DNA of 64,000 nt from Psococerastis gibbosa (lineage: Eukaryota > Arthropoda > Insecta > Psocodea > Psocidae). The first letter of the stretch is position 1, and each line of letters opens with the position of its first letter. The stretch covers positions 6,696,001-6,760,000 of the forward strand of contig OZ020484.1 of NCBI GenBank assembly GCA_963971405.1, in the 5' to 3' direction. Position numbers and translations under genes: made by a program. Under the pieces are notes generated by a model. That model did not search any database and was not told the DNA's origin. It saw only the letters and a program-made list of their open reading frames with translations. Shown in pieces: positions 11,661 to 23,800 of this stretch.

Positions 11661-11865
11661 TCAAAAGTATAACTTTGGAATATGTTAAATTTTCGCACTA
11701 AAATTGGTTAATTTTCAGCTAAAGCCATAGGTCGCCTTTAGATAGCCTACCAAAACAGTACCAACGCGCATACTCTATGCTAAATCACAGTGGTTAAAAG
11801 AGTACGGATTTTTTTTTTTAATTTTTGGAAATTGATAATATGACCATTTACTTGGCTATATAATA

Positions 11866-11871
11866 TTTATT
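11866..11871 (-). terminator. Poly(A) signal of DUF745 gene A
   Basis: AATAAA on the minus strand, 84 bp past the TAA stop of gene A. Its position fits a short 3' UTR. Confidence 0.6.
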
Positions 11872-11954
11872 AGCTAATTATTATCACGTTAAATATGAAA
11901 ATACATGCAATTTCGCAACTGTGAACCGCGGGTAACATTAGGCTATTATAACTG

Positions 11955-14900
11955 TTAATTTTTCACTTGCCGTCCTGTCGGCCGACCCTTTCCTCTGACT
12001 AACCCTCTGTCATTTCTTTTGGCCTGCCGTCTTTTTTTGGCACTTGCTGCCTGCTCCGCATCCTTTGCCTGCTCTTCTGCCTGGAATTACAAAAATTATA
12101 TATAATAATAATAATATGTGTATTGAAAAAAAATTACATTACACAGATCAGCAGTAGCCACAACAGCTACATAGCTGAAAGATAATCAACGTACAGTATC
12201 ACTCAAATTAAAAACAGAAATAGAAATAAATAAAACACAGCATTACATAATAAATTAATGAATTAATTAAATATTATTTCATTAAATAAATAAAGGATTT
12301 ATGAGGATAGGAGGAACTCCACGTTTTCTACTGCACACAGCCAGACCCTATGTTGACTGGCAAAAGTTCTGGGCTTCATGTCAGGATCAAAAAAGAAGGG
12401 CAGAGCGTTTAGCAACCTCGGAACCAAATAGTTTGGAGATTTCCGAAAGTTTTTCACCACAGGAAAGGGCACCAGGAAACGCTCTGCTCTTTTAAATGAA
12501 TGTGCTAAACTTATAGGGATTCTGGTAGGGAGATTTTCACATGATTTAAAATATAATTTAAGCAAATTATTGATGGACAAGTGCCGAAGAGGAAGTAATT
12601 CGAATTCGGAGAATAAGCGCCATGAAGAGAAGAACCTGGGTTTTTTGGCTATGGTGCGCAAGATTTAATTTTGAGTCACAAATATATATATATATATCCT
12701 GTATATATCATCTTCTTCTTCAGCCAACGCCCGTCCTTGGCTGGTAGGCCATTTGATGCCGTACCGCATAATATAGCTGGGCCAATCCCACCTGTGTCTT
12801 CGTTCAGTTTTCTACCTCATTGCCAGTGCAGCTGTATAGGTGATCAGCATTCCCTTCCCCTTGGAAGCAGGGGGGGGGGAGGGGCATCATACTATTGTAG
12901 AACATAGCGTAGTCTAACTTCCGCCACTTCTGCATATATATAAATATGCAATCCAGATTTTTTTCAGTACATTATCATTGAATATATTATAAATTGTATT
13001 GTTGTATATTCAATGACATTATTAAGCATTACAAGCAATTTGTACATCGCAAGGCAATTGATCGTGTGCGGTTACCTTTTTTTTAAAAGATCTGTTTACA
13101 ATTTACTAAAAAACTATGCAGCGCATTAATTTATGTCAATATCTGGAAGCTGACTAAAACCGAATTATCAAAATTTTGCAAGGCTAGGGCTAAGCTGCAG
13201 GCCAAAGCCGTAGCCAAAGGGGGTTCATGGGGGTTCAAACCCCCTCCCCCCTCCCCCCGAAATGAAATGGCTTGACACTAGACAGAATCGGATTTTGAGA
13301 AAAATAAAAACTACTATGTAATATCTAATGAAATTTCTGAAACCCCCCCCCCCAAAAAAAAATCCTGGCTACGGCCTTACTGCAGGCTACTATAGCGGAT
13401 AGCGGAATAGGCCACTAGATGTGGTGTCTAACTGCGAATTTAGACGCTTATTCCACCTGCGTCAATAGTGCATAGTAAATGTGGTATTGACGTGGTAGCA
13501 GACATTTTTAGACTGTCTTTAATGTCTGCAACCACGTTAATACCACATTTACTATGCACTATTGATGTAGGTGGAATAAGCGCCTTAACGAATGTAGCAG
13601 TCCCCGATCAAACATCGGCAAAATCGGAGGGCATTCAGTAATTACTCCTACAAAAATATGGTTATGCATCATTACTTTATACTTAATGTTTGATTTGTCG
13701 CATTAATTCTCTATTATTATCGACTTCAATGGCAAAGTGGCGTGCTTGTACTTGTGTAAGTCGTGATACGCCTTGCGATCACGTATCGTAACTCAACACG
13801 AGTACTAATCTTAAATCTACACTGAAGGCTGAAAAGGTCAATCGGATGCATTCATTAAAATGTTCATATGCGAATAGCCTTTTCATATAAATAAATGTTG
13901 TTTGTAGTTTCCAGCGCCTGCTTTCAGCATTTTCTGCTTTTAAGCAACCCTGTCAGCCTGGCGGGGCGATTGAGTCTGTATGTTAACTTGAGGCACCCTA
14001 AGGGCAGACTCCTTCACCTTGGGGAAAGGAGAGATGACTGACAGGGTGGACCTCCTGATTATAGTCCATTCTAAACCACTTGGGGAACATGTTAAAGTCA
14101 CACGATTGAATCGGAGGTGACCAGGACTCGACACGCACTTAGACTGACTGGTTATCATGTCCTACCATGTTCCCCTGCCAACGCTGTGCACACTACCAAG
14201 TTTGCCGCAGTTTGAAACATGTTCTGCTCTCATGGAGTCAACATGGTAAGGCCGTTGGCTGTATAAATAAATAGAAATTCTAACGCTCTCAGGTGTGTTT
14301 CTTTCTTGCTCTGTGGCAACTGCTCGGTTTTGGTAGCCCTAATTGCAGCCCTATAAGTTAGCTTATTCGCCTCCTATTCTAGCCTGAGAATATTTTGGTC
14401 CCACAGTAATACAATAATTCTGCAGCACTCACCTCTTCAGCCATTTTTCTTATGTCCTGTAGATCCTGACCGCAAGACTCCAGTTTCTGTTTGAGCGTTT
14501 CTATACGTGCTTTGGCAGCTTCCAGCATGTCTGTTTTGTCTCTCAAATCTTTGGCAGCGCCATCTTCAACAATTTTGCAATCTTCCAGGTTGCTTTCAGC
14601 GACTTGAAGAACCACTGCCAGTGTTTTTGCCTAAAACCCAGAAAAAAATGAATAGATCTATCGGCGTCCGGGACTGAAATCCTGATGAGCGCTCTGTTGC
14701 AGCCATAGGCGGGATGGGAGTGCAGTTCAGTTGGTAAAAGGGTCTCCCACAGGTAGTGTTATCCCGCACTGTGCCTGAGCAGATGGGTCAAAAAGCAGCA
14801 GAGGAGGTATAAAGACACCAAGCGTCAGTCTTTTGTAGATTCTCCACTCCTGAGGAAACAAAAGAAAGGCACTGGAAAATCAAAGACATCTCTGGGCCAT

Positions 14901-17280
14901 GTGGACTGGCGCGACGCTGTGGAGTAAACCAAGGCCCTACAAACGCTGCAGTAAAGTGTGCTACTGGACCATCCTCTTTCCACTTAATTCCAACTCCAAT
15001 TCCTCTCCTTCGATGCTTTATCCACTTCAAGGTCACGTATCAGCAGATTTATGCGTAGGTATGTAACCAAAATTTCTTGTCAGTAAACTTACAATTTGCG
15101 CTGCTTTGGCCGCAGCCGCTCGTGCCGCCTGCAAATGATCTTCGGCAGCACCTACAGCGGCTTCCTCTTCTTTGACAACTTGCTCGGCTTCCTCTAGTTC
15201 TTTCTCCAGATTTTTGACAACAGCATCTTTCCCAGCCAGAGCCGCAATCGCTGCTTCAGCCGCTTCTTCCGCTTCAACAGCTAATTCCAATTTCACCTGA
15301 TACGTTACCGTTATTAGAGATTGAGTAGGAAAGAACAATATAGTAAAGTTTTTAAGAATTAGTGTGCAGCTTGCAACTGTGCGTGAAGGAAACGTGGAGA
15401 GAATTAGAAACCGAAACGAAGACAGGGAAAGGCCGATGGGAATGAAAGAATACAATTAGCTGCGCCCACACTTTGCATTAGTGCGCAGCAGACTGCTGTA
15501 ATCCTTTTCGGTTAGTGTGGAATATGGATGCAAAAAACCATCGATACGCTGCGTTAGGGAACAGGGGCTTGAGAACCTAAAGGTGGACTCTGCCTAAAAA
15601 TTCCATTTTTGCGTGTATAATAAATGTGGACGTGCGGGATCGCAGTGGTTACGCTGTCACTACTCACTACGCTCGCAAAGTTGAAAGAGGAGGAAATTGC
15701 AGCACTGACAGACGCATCTGGACGTACTAGCCAAAAATTTGAAAACCACATAAGTTAATATACACAGTTTTAGCACTGTCTGGGCAGATTCCCCATCATG
15801 TTTATCAAGACTTCTCTAATTTCTTTCAAAATTTTCTTTTTCAAAAAATAATGTTTAATTACGAAACTGCTCGGATGCTGTTATTATCGTTAGCGGTTAG
15901 TTGTTTTAATGCTTGGATATGCCCATACTTGACGCAAAATACCTTGAATGATAGGTAGACTCAATCAAGCCTCATATAACTTCAGCTAAGCAAACCGAAA
16001 GAAGACAGTGTCGCAATGCCGGTCTTAAGAGTTCCTTACCTCATGAGCAGCTACTTCCGCAGCCACTTCTTGAGCTTGATGAGCCTTGGTAGCTTCTTCA
16101 GCAGCGTGAGCGGCTTCTTCGCGAGCTTTAGTATCTTCCTCACAATTTTCAACAGTGGAAAAACTGTTTTTCAATATATGAGCCTCTTTATCCACCGAAA
16201 CTTCTTCATCATCATGAGCCGTATTAGCTTCTTCGACTGCATGACCGGTATTTTCGCTGGCTTTCTCATCTTCTTTATTATTTTCAACTATAGAGAAACC
16301 TTTTCTTACCTCATGAGCAGCTTTGTCAGCAGCTGGCTCTTGTGCTTCATGAGCTTGAACTGCTTCCTCGACTGCATGGGCAGCTACATCGCTGGCTTTT
16401 GGATCTTCCTCCTCATTTCCGCAGCCCTTGCTAACCCTTTTCAATGAGTCTTGGTCTTCCGCAACCTAGAGTTGTGAAAGACAAATAACAAATAACTCAT
16501 CATCAATTAATAATTAAAACATAGGTAGGCTGTACTGGATACAGTAGGTAGATAGGTAACCTGCAATTATACTAAAAAATTCAACACGCCCGGCAGTCGC
16601 TTCTTCCTAACGGATAAAGGCCAGGCCCACTACAGTTTAGCTGACACAAGACCTCGCGGAAATCTTCACCTTTTATTACAATTCTTGACCCTTCGGTTCC
16701 CTACCAACGATATAGGAGGCATCCAGTACACGCGGCGATTGCGCGGATGACTTGGTCATGACACGACTTAATAGCCGAATAAATTGGGGGTTCCTATTGA
16801 GATAATTTGAGAGTCATTCCCTGGAACTTCGACAGCACAGATACTAATACAAATATTAAGATCCTTGGCCAGCTACAGCCGGATCGATTGTGTCACAACA
16901 GATCCTGTATTTTAAACAGAAATAAAAAAAATTTTAATAATAATAATAATGTTATGATAAACCACTCATCGTATTCTGAGGATTAGTAGATAGTGAATGT
17001 TTTAGAAAGATACTATTGATTATAGCAGAGTGCACGAAAACTTACCTGTCTTTTATGTGGGTTAGAACTAGTAGCAATCTGTTTCCCTTGGTCCGAAAAT
17101 ACAACTAATGGCGCTACAAACATACAAAAATACATTACATTTGCGGAACTGTAACGAGTAACGGCATCCATAATAAAGCCAAAGAAAACAAATCTAAAAA
17201 TTAATAATATTCAAACTAGACAACATGAACTCACCTAAAATCAATAGCAAAATTACGCACAATTTTACACAAATTATCAT
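11955..17280 (-). CDS. Secreted Ala/Glu-rich coiled-coil protein, DUF745 type (gene A)
   Basis: Six exons on the minus strand: 17280-17235, 17113-17046, 16465-16040, 15296-15093, 14630-14433 and 12080-11955. All have GT-AG borders and consistent phases, and together encode 355 residues. Residues 1-22 (start MIICVKLCVILLLIL) form a signal peptide split by a phase-1 intron. Residues 59-180 are 2.7 copies of a 45-residue repeat of the form AAHAVEEA...AAHEV. Residues 180-330 are an alanine-rich coiled coil (AGKDAVVKNLEKELEEAEQ, then AKTLAVVLQVAE and KTDMLEAAKARIE). That layout matches insect proteins with the DUF745 domain (Pfam PF05335, recognised by eye, no search run). The last 27 residues are basic (AKKKRRQAKR-like). 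The function is unknown; an extracellular structural role is an inference. Downstream paralogue-like gene B shares the 46-nt first exon design. Introns hold a LINE piece and MITEs. Confidence 0.85.
12299..12661 (-). mobile_element. LINE remnant, RT C-terminal end
   Basis: A 120-codon frame inside intron 5 of gene A. It resembles the C-terminal tail of insect non-LTR RT proteins: a KKPRFFSSW start, LLPLRHLSI, and the YLVPRLLNALPF motif near the end. There is no catalytic RT region, so it is a truncated copy. Confidence 0.68.
12681..12715. repeat. TA microsatellite
   Basis: A short (TA)n run followed by TATATATC. Confidence 0.8.
13203..13379. mobile_element. MITE with GGCCGTAGCC termini and poly-C arms
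   Basis: The ends are AAAGCCGTAGCCA and TGGCTACGGCCTT. The interior has C-rich blocks and the same AT-rich core as 590-680. It lies in intron 5 of gene A. Confidence 0.75.
13443..13584. mobile_element. Foldback MITE (palindrome copy 2)
   Basis: A 142-bp near-perfect hairpin. The left arm starts GACGCTTATTCCACC and the right arm ends GGTGGAATAAGCGCC. TTA flanks both sides, and the inner arm carries GTGGTAGCAGACATT. It lies in intron 5 of gene A. Confidence 0.9.
13700..13905 (+). repeat. Dispersed repeat (GACACGTCT/TTCATTAAA type)
   Basis: A copy of a family also at 33500-33720 (plus) and 37590-37690 and 62215-62365 (minus). Landmarks are GGCGTGCTTGTACTTGTG, CGCCTTGCGATC, GTCAATCGGATGCATTCATT and a TATGCGAATAG end. 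Confidence 0.65.
13912..14262 (+). repeat. 350-bp dispersed repeat, copy 1
   Basis: Nearly the same as 46258-46625 in the same orientation. It runs from CCTGTCAGCCTGGCGGGG through AAGGGCAGACTCCTTCACCT to TCAACATGGTAAGGCCGTTG. Partial inverse copies lie near 25840-26040 and 33110-33280. It has no clear protein, so it may be a non-autonomous element. Confidence 0.75.
16030..16445 (-). repeat. 135-bp coding tandem repeat in gene A exon 3
   Basis: Exon 3 holds two full 45-codon units and one partial unit, starting with codons for DPKAS, DEKAS and DTKAR. Each unit ends in HEV or HIL followed by a KGFS- or NSFS-like spacer. The first unit boundary and the true exon end both read CATGAG followed by GTAAG, so the repeat carries a donor-like sequence. 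Confidence 0.85.
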
Positions 17281-17514
17281 TATCTAAGTTAAATTTATTT
17301 TTCAGCATTATTTTTAAAACTAAATACGAAAATAATAAATAAATTCAATAACATTGTTTTGTTATGAATATATATGCGATTTGTTTATTTACTATGATGA
17401 GTAGTAGCCTAATTTAACAGTGAGCTCGGTATGTTAAAAACGTCGGTATGTACTATTATTATTATTATTACCTATTGGTGTTTATTTATTTATAGCACCC
17501 TTTATAATTTATTG

Positions 17515-17590
17515 TTACTGTAAGTCTCCAAGGTCTAAATCTCCATGATGATCGCCAATCTTCGATAGAAGAGGCATTAAAATAAGAAGT
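17515..17590 (+). mobile_element. RTE-like LINE 3' tail fragment
   Basis: Carries the tail GATCGCCAATCTTCGATAGA followed by AGAGGCATTAAAA. The same tail follows a recognisable LINE open frame at 44270-44315, and also occurs near 29035 and 44435. Confidence 0.7.
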
Positions 17591-17681
17591 TTCCATTACT
17601 ACAAAAATACAGTAGGAGTTATGTTGCCAGCGACCATGCCATGTTGAATCTACGAGAATAGAGCCTGTTCTCCTAGTCAAA

Positions 17682-18015
17682 AGTGGTTCCCAAACTGTGC
17701 CCCGCGGTGCCCTGTGGCGCCATGGGAATTTAGACTATAGGTAAAACATAAATAAACGATAATTGCAAACAAGTAGTAGTAAACGTATTTTTTTTTCTTA
17801 TAAATGAAACAATTCTAAGTTAAATTATTTTAAATATTTTTTGTACCCATATTTGAGAAATTGAATTTTGTTAAGGTAGGTAGGATATGTTCTTTTGCGG
17901 GTCTACATGTACAATACTGAATAACCATTAGCCATAAGTTCGGGCCATGCTGGGCACCGCCTATTAAACCCCTGTAAAAAAGCGCACCACCTCCAAAAAT
18001 GTTTGGGAACCACTG
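17682..18015. mobile_element. hAT-like MITE upstream of gene A
   Basis: Inverted ends AGTGGTTCCCAAACTG and GTTTGGGAACCACTG bound a 334-bp AT-rich interior without transposase. The ends match the common hAT-type terminus. I could not define a clean 8-bp duplication. Confidence 0.7.
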
Positions 18016-18165
18016 CATAGTGGTAAAAACAGTAATGCTGGAAGCAGCCGTTGGAAAACAAACAATCAAACATTCATTTCAATGTCTGGCCCAACAGTGC
18101 ATTTCGGTTTGGCTTGGAATTAATGCACTGACTGAAAGACTTAATTTATACATTAAAAAGGAAGA

Positions 18166-18171
18166 TTTATT
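18166..18171 (-). terminator. Poly(A) signal of DUF745-like gene B
   Basis: AATAAA on the minus strand, 100 bp past the gene B stop codon. Confidence 0.55.
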
Positions 18172-18270
18172 GCTTACCATATAAACACAGAATTTTTCAT
18201 CCTTATTAATTCAGTGAAAGCTGTCAACATTAATTAAATTTCTGCTGCTGTCTATATTAAATGTCCAATG

Positions 18271-20844
18271 TTACCCGCCTTCACAGCTGCCGCCATAAGA
18301 ACAAATATCACCTTCAATTTCGAGAATTTCCTTTAAAATATGATCAACCTGGAAAACAGATTATAGAACGAGTTAAGAGGCTGCCTCATCTGCGAAATAG
18401 AATCTCCCATTAAATAGGCCTACATCCTGTAGCCTATTTTTATCTGACATATTACATCCGACATATTAAGAAAGAACTGGACAGGGTGGAACTCACGATC
18501 TGTACGATCCCGGGCATCGTTTTACCCATAATTATACATTATACTGTATTATAAATTCTTTGAGCTTTGAGACTAAACTAGGTACGTTGAGCCTAGCTTT
18601 GAACAGTTAACTTCTTCGCATAAAGCAAGACTTGCCCACGTGCCTCTCGTGCGGCAACTGTGGTCTGTGTTGCAGCTGGGACATTTTCTTTATCAAGAAG
18701 TAACAGAATGATGCATTGAAACTGGGCTAGGCTACTTACGTCGTGTCTAGCTTTACAAAGCTTTACAGAAGCACACATGTTCGTGTGTAGCACTTGCGCT
18801 GCAGCTGCGCTGACACCTGCATCTAGGTTCTAATCCTAACTGGAATATTATTTTTACCTTGTACCTAGTCTGTCAGGAGCTTTGAGACGAAGCTAGGTAC
18901 GTAGGGCTTGGCTTTGACCAGTTAACTTCTTCTCATGAAGCTAGACTTGCCCACGTGTCTCTCTTACACCAACTGCCTTCCAGCCACCTGGTTTCTAGCA
19001 ACTCATACCAGCTGGGACATTTTTCTTTATCAAGTAGTCTTACAGATGCATTGAGACTAGCCTAGGCTACTTATCGTACGTCGTGCCTAGCTTTGCAAAG
19101 TTTCTTATCATGAAGCAACACTTATTCCTGTATACCTCTTGTGCGGCAACTGCGTTGCAGCCACCTGGTTTCTAATATGCCAGCTGAGATATTTTCTTTA
19201 TCAAATAGTCTTACAGATACATTGAGACTATAGCCTAAGCTACTTACGTCGTGCCTAGCTTTGCAAAGTTTCTTATCATGAAGCAACACTTGTTCCTGTG
19301 CCTCTTGAGCAGCACCTGCCGCATCCTTTGCCAGTTGCTGAGCATCTTTAATTTGAGAACTTAAATCTTTTAAAATTTTGACCTTTTCCGCTAGAACTCC
19401 CTGACTTTCTTTTGCCATCTCCTTATATTTATCGACCTCCGTTACCTCCGAATTTACCTGGAACAAAATATTATCATTTTGTAAGGGCTACTCCATTACC
19501 AGTTGTGGTGGTCAAATTGAATATTATAGTCACATGATTTGGTCTAGTGTCAAACGTGGTGGCACACAAAATTGATTCTTCTTCTTCTTCTTTAGCATAG
19601 CGCATTAGAATAATATATCAAATTACCAAGCATTTCCTACATACAGTATACAGTATAGCATATCAAAAGAACCGGTACTAGTGAACTCGTTCATGCATTC
19701 TTATTTATCAACTAGTGTAGGTACTGAGATTGATAATATGAGTAGTTTTCTATGGTACCGGTATATAATTACCCAAGGGTTTAAATTCTGTTGCCCCGAC
19801 TTTCCCTACCCTAAAGCACTTATTGGCACATTCTAGAACTGGCACACCAATATATTAGAAATGAGTAATAATGCCAGGGTATGCATAATTTCTTCAAAAA
19901 TATCTCTATATATTCAAGCCTAAACTTTGTTTGGGAAAGCAACCTGTTCGGTTTTGTTACTCTATTTAATACATACAGGTATGAAACATAAGTCAAAACT
20001 GCAGTTAGAATGTATCGACCAGCGAAGGATCCTTGGGGGGGGGGCCGCCCCCACCGCCCCCCGAGAGAAAAAGTTTTTTATACTAGATAGAATGGACTAT
20101 TGAAGGAAATACAAAAAAAAAGTTATAACTCAAGTAAAAGAAACGCGATATGTTTCCGGCCACCGCCCCCCCCCCCCCGAAAACTTTTTCTGAAACCGTC
20201 CCTGGTATCGACAGAGAGGTTCGGCAGAAAAATTATGTTTTAGTCATTTTTCATGAAAATTGAGTTTTCATTATAAGCACCCTATTCACCACCATTCACG
20301 GTATTTTGTCAACTCACCCGGACTTCTGCCTCATACATATGACCCAACAGTTCCTCCAATCGTTCTCCGTTGCGCTGTGTTGAACAGTTGTGATGGCCTA
20401 CAGTAGCGTTTCTCTTCTCAATTCGAAAAGAACCTGCAAAAGTGCATCACAATCAGTCCAACACAGCCCGCACATCATTATATGGAAGGCTTGAAGTGCC
20501 ATTTTCGTTGAAGTTCAAGCATTTTGAACTTGAGTGGAGACAATGGACAAAAGATCCGACACCTGTTTCATTGTGTCAACGGTAAGCTTGTCTCAGCTTG
20601 CCCATTACCGCGAGTAGACGGTGCAGGTTGACATTGAGTAAGCTACGCATACCAGTTTGTCAATGGGCAAAAATGCATACGAAAACAATTAAAATAATGT
20701 CCGAAATCCACGGAGTTGTTGGTATTGGACAACGAACCTATGGACCTAGGTCCATAACAAGTCCTTCGGGACATTGTTACTATTACTACCTTAAGGCTAG
20801 GCGCCATTTCCTTATTTTTGTATCACAAATGTATATTGTTTGTA

Positions 20845-20880
<36 letters not shown>

Positions 20881-23800
20881 GTTGGTTGGTTGATTGGTAT
20901 TGGATTTTATTACCGCGACTTACCGTGATCAATCTTTCTTTGCTGTAAATACTTGCGCAGGTTGTCGCAGTAATACTCGCGACTCTTTCTGTTGTGCGGT
21001 ACAGCAACAGTTTTCCGCTCACGATGGGCCTCATAGGCAACTTTGCTGTCTTTTTCTGATAGATCATCGCTGGAACAACATGATTAGCTCATGAGACTAG
21101 CTGGCTTTTTAAAAAGGACAGTTTCCCTTAGACAAAGCCAAAGATACTAGACCATCGCACAAAGGTCTGTTCCTATGGGAATAAATAGTAATATAATCAA
21201 ATATTAAAATAATGAAATATAATATAAAATTAAAATTAAAATATATAAATATATAAAATATAATATATTGCAATAGTACAAATCCGTTAAACATATTCAT
21301 TTGTTTTCATTAATTGTGATTTAGGAGCATTAATAATTATTGCATTCCTATTTTATAAGTAGGCTAGTTTTAAAGAAAACTTTGTGATGGTAGAAATTTT
21401 AGATTTCGAGATTTCAGTGGATTGCAGAAACCCAAAAAAGTGTTATTTTACGAAATGTGTGTCTATCTGTCAGTCTGTCTCTCGGTCTGTTCGTCAATTT
21501 GTGGGCAAACTACTCGGTGGATTTTGATGAAATATGGCATGTAAGTTCACAAAAATTATCCCTTATAAATAAATAAATGAAATAAATAAATTATTACTTT
21601 TTGTTTGATTACTTAGTCAACATAGTGAAGTTGGGGCTATAAAGCTCTCTCTTATAGTCAACTAGTGACCGCCTGCTTGGGCAGAAATTGTAGCGTGTGT
21701 GGGACTCGAACCAACAACCATGCGGGTGAAAGTCAGAGTCCGTACCACTACTCAACATGTCCTGCCTTCATCCCTTTCTTCCATTACAGCGTCTACGCAT
21801 CAGAAAGCGCGTATATCCCAGCATATGGGTTCTGATGCGCTTCGTAATAATTTTTTACCAAAAAATGAAAATTTACAACAGCGAAAGCTTACATTTTCAT
21901 GCATCAGTAATAAATGAAGCAGCGACAGCAGCGCTAAACAGGAAAATAAGTAAAATTTCGCCAAAATTACTCGGTTTTAAATTTCGATGCTTTACAAATT
22001 ATTTGGAAGGCAGTGACTTATGGTTTTACGCTTACTTAATAGGTTCAGATTTGGAATGCGGAGACTCCTTAAAATCAGTATCATCTTGCAACTTTTTGAG
22101 TGCTTCACTTAATCGTATCAGCTTGTCTTTTAACGCCGACTTCTTGTCTTCATATTCTACTGCTGGATATCGTTTCTTAGTTATACGTTCTTCAGATTCT
22201 ACACTAACCTGAAATTAGTGAACATCGGGTAGAATGTCGTATTTTAAAGAATCTCACAGGAGAAATCTAAGGAGAGAAGATGGACACCTGCTGCAACGTG
22301 TGAGGGACTACACGGTGGAGGGCCCAAGACCTATAGGACGACCGAGGATGTCCCTTGAAACGGAAGTGAGGGAGGATCTCAGGACCCTCGGTCTCTCGCC
22401 GGATGATACCCAAAACCGAAACACCTGGAAAATTAAAATCCGTGCCGCCGACCCCGTAGAAGGGATAAGGCGCCGTTAAAGTAAAGTAAGTAAGTCACAG
22501 GGGTTCCTAACCTTTTTTTTTTGTCCTGGGGCCACTAGAGGACCCAGTGGTGGGTTTGGTCATGGGGCCAGGAGGGCCCCTACAAAAAGCCGCAAAATAC
22601 ATAATCGCAATTGATTAAAAACAAAAAGTAAAACAGCAAATAAACAAACTTGTCGTAATATTTGGTGGGAAATTGGAATGCGCCGCACTGGCATTAATGA
22701 TAAGTCGCCTTACTTTATTTATTCTATTTTGCATCCTGTGTCTCTATTTTACAAATGATAGCGGAATATTCGTGTAAGGATGCAAGACTTTTCTGCCCGA
22801 GAAAGGGCCCCCACAAGGCCAAACACGGCACTGCGTGGACCACTGTGGTTGTGACAGGAAAATCCTTAAACTCTAGGACCAAGATCAAGTAGTTTGTACC
22901 AACAATTACGTGCTAATATTTGATTAAATTTTATATAATTTGTTCACTTTGTATTTAGTTTTATTATTTAACTGTAATTTCTTAAACTTCAACATTTTCT
23001 CTATTTTAATTTAATTTCAGTACGGTAATTTTAGGATTAGATTGAGGGGCCCATCACGGGAATGCCCAAAGGTGCCCCTCTGAACCACATTACTAAGTAA
23101 TTGTACAAAAAACGGTAAATAAATATATTTGATTTGATATTTGATTTGAATCTATAGTGGTTCACGGACAATAAAAGGTTGGGAACCCCTGGTTTACATT
23201 TAAAAAAAAAAAAATATGTTTAGGACTGGTATCAGTCGGATTTTATAGTTCAGTGTCAAGACTGTATTTTATTTCAAATTTCCAAAAACTCAGGACCATT
23301 TAATAAATGTCTGTGAACCACCGGTGTCCCATGGACCACAGGTTGGGAACCCCTGAGCTAGATGGATCTCATTCACATAGAAATTCATTGAGCAGTGACG
23401 ACACCCTTTCAGCCAGTTAAAAAAAGGTAAACCCAATATCGATCGTAGAGCCATAAATGAGGTGTCATAAAGTAGCAGAAATGCTCCTCTACACTTTGAT
23501 TTGTAGTGTGTGACCGCTATTAACACCAATTGGCTATAGTTGTCGAATTCCTTTGGCTTGACATTAGTGTAGCTACTTTTTTTTAACAAATCGAGTTGAA
23601 TAGCTGAGGCCACATATTGTACACCAAAATGTACAGAGATTTCATCTACACTATGCAGGTCCATTACCAGGATTTTATTTCAGGGAGAGTTGGGATCCCA
23701 TAGTGTGCAGTGTAAATCTGTAGTGTAAAGTCTGAAAAGTTCAATTCTATCTCGTGTAGGCCTATAGTCAAAAAAGTTCGTGAGGGTGGGGGGTTGCAGA

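Noticed and set aside
16016..16447. 143-codon plus-strand hydrophobic frame
   Set aside because: It is the antisense shadow of gene A exon 3, whose splice borders, phase and repeat structure are convincing.
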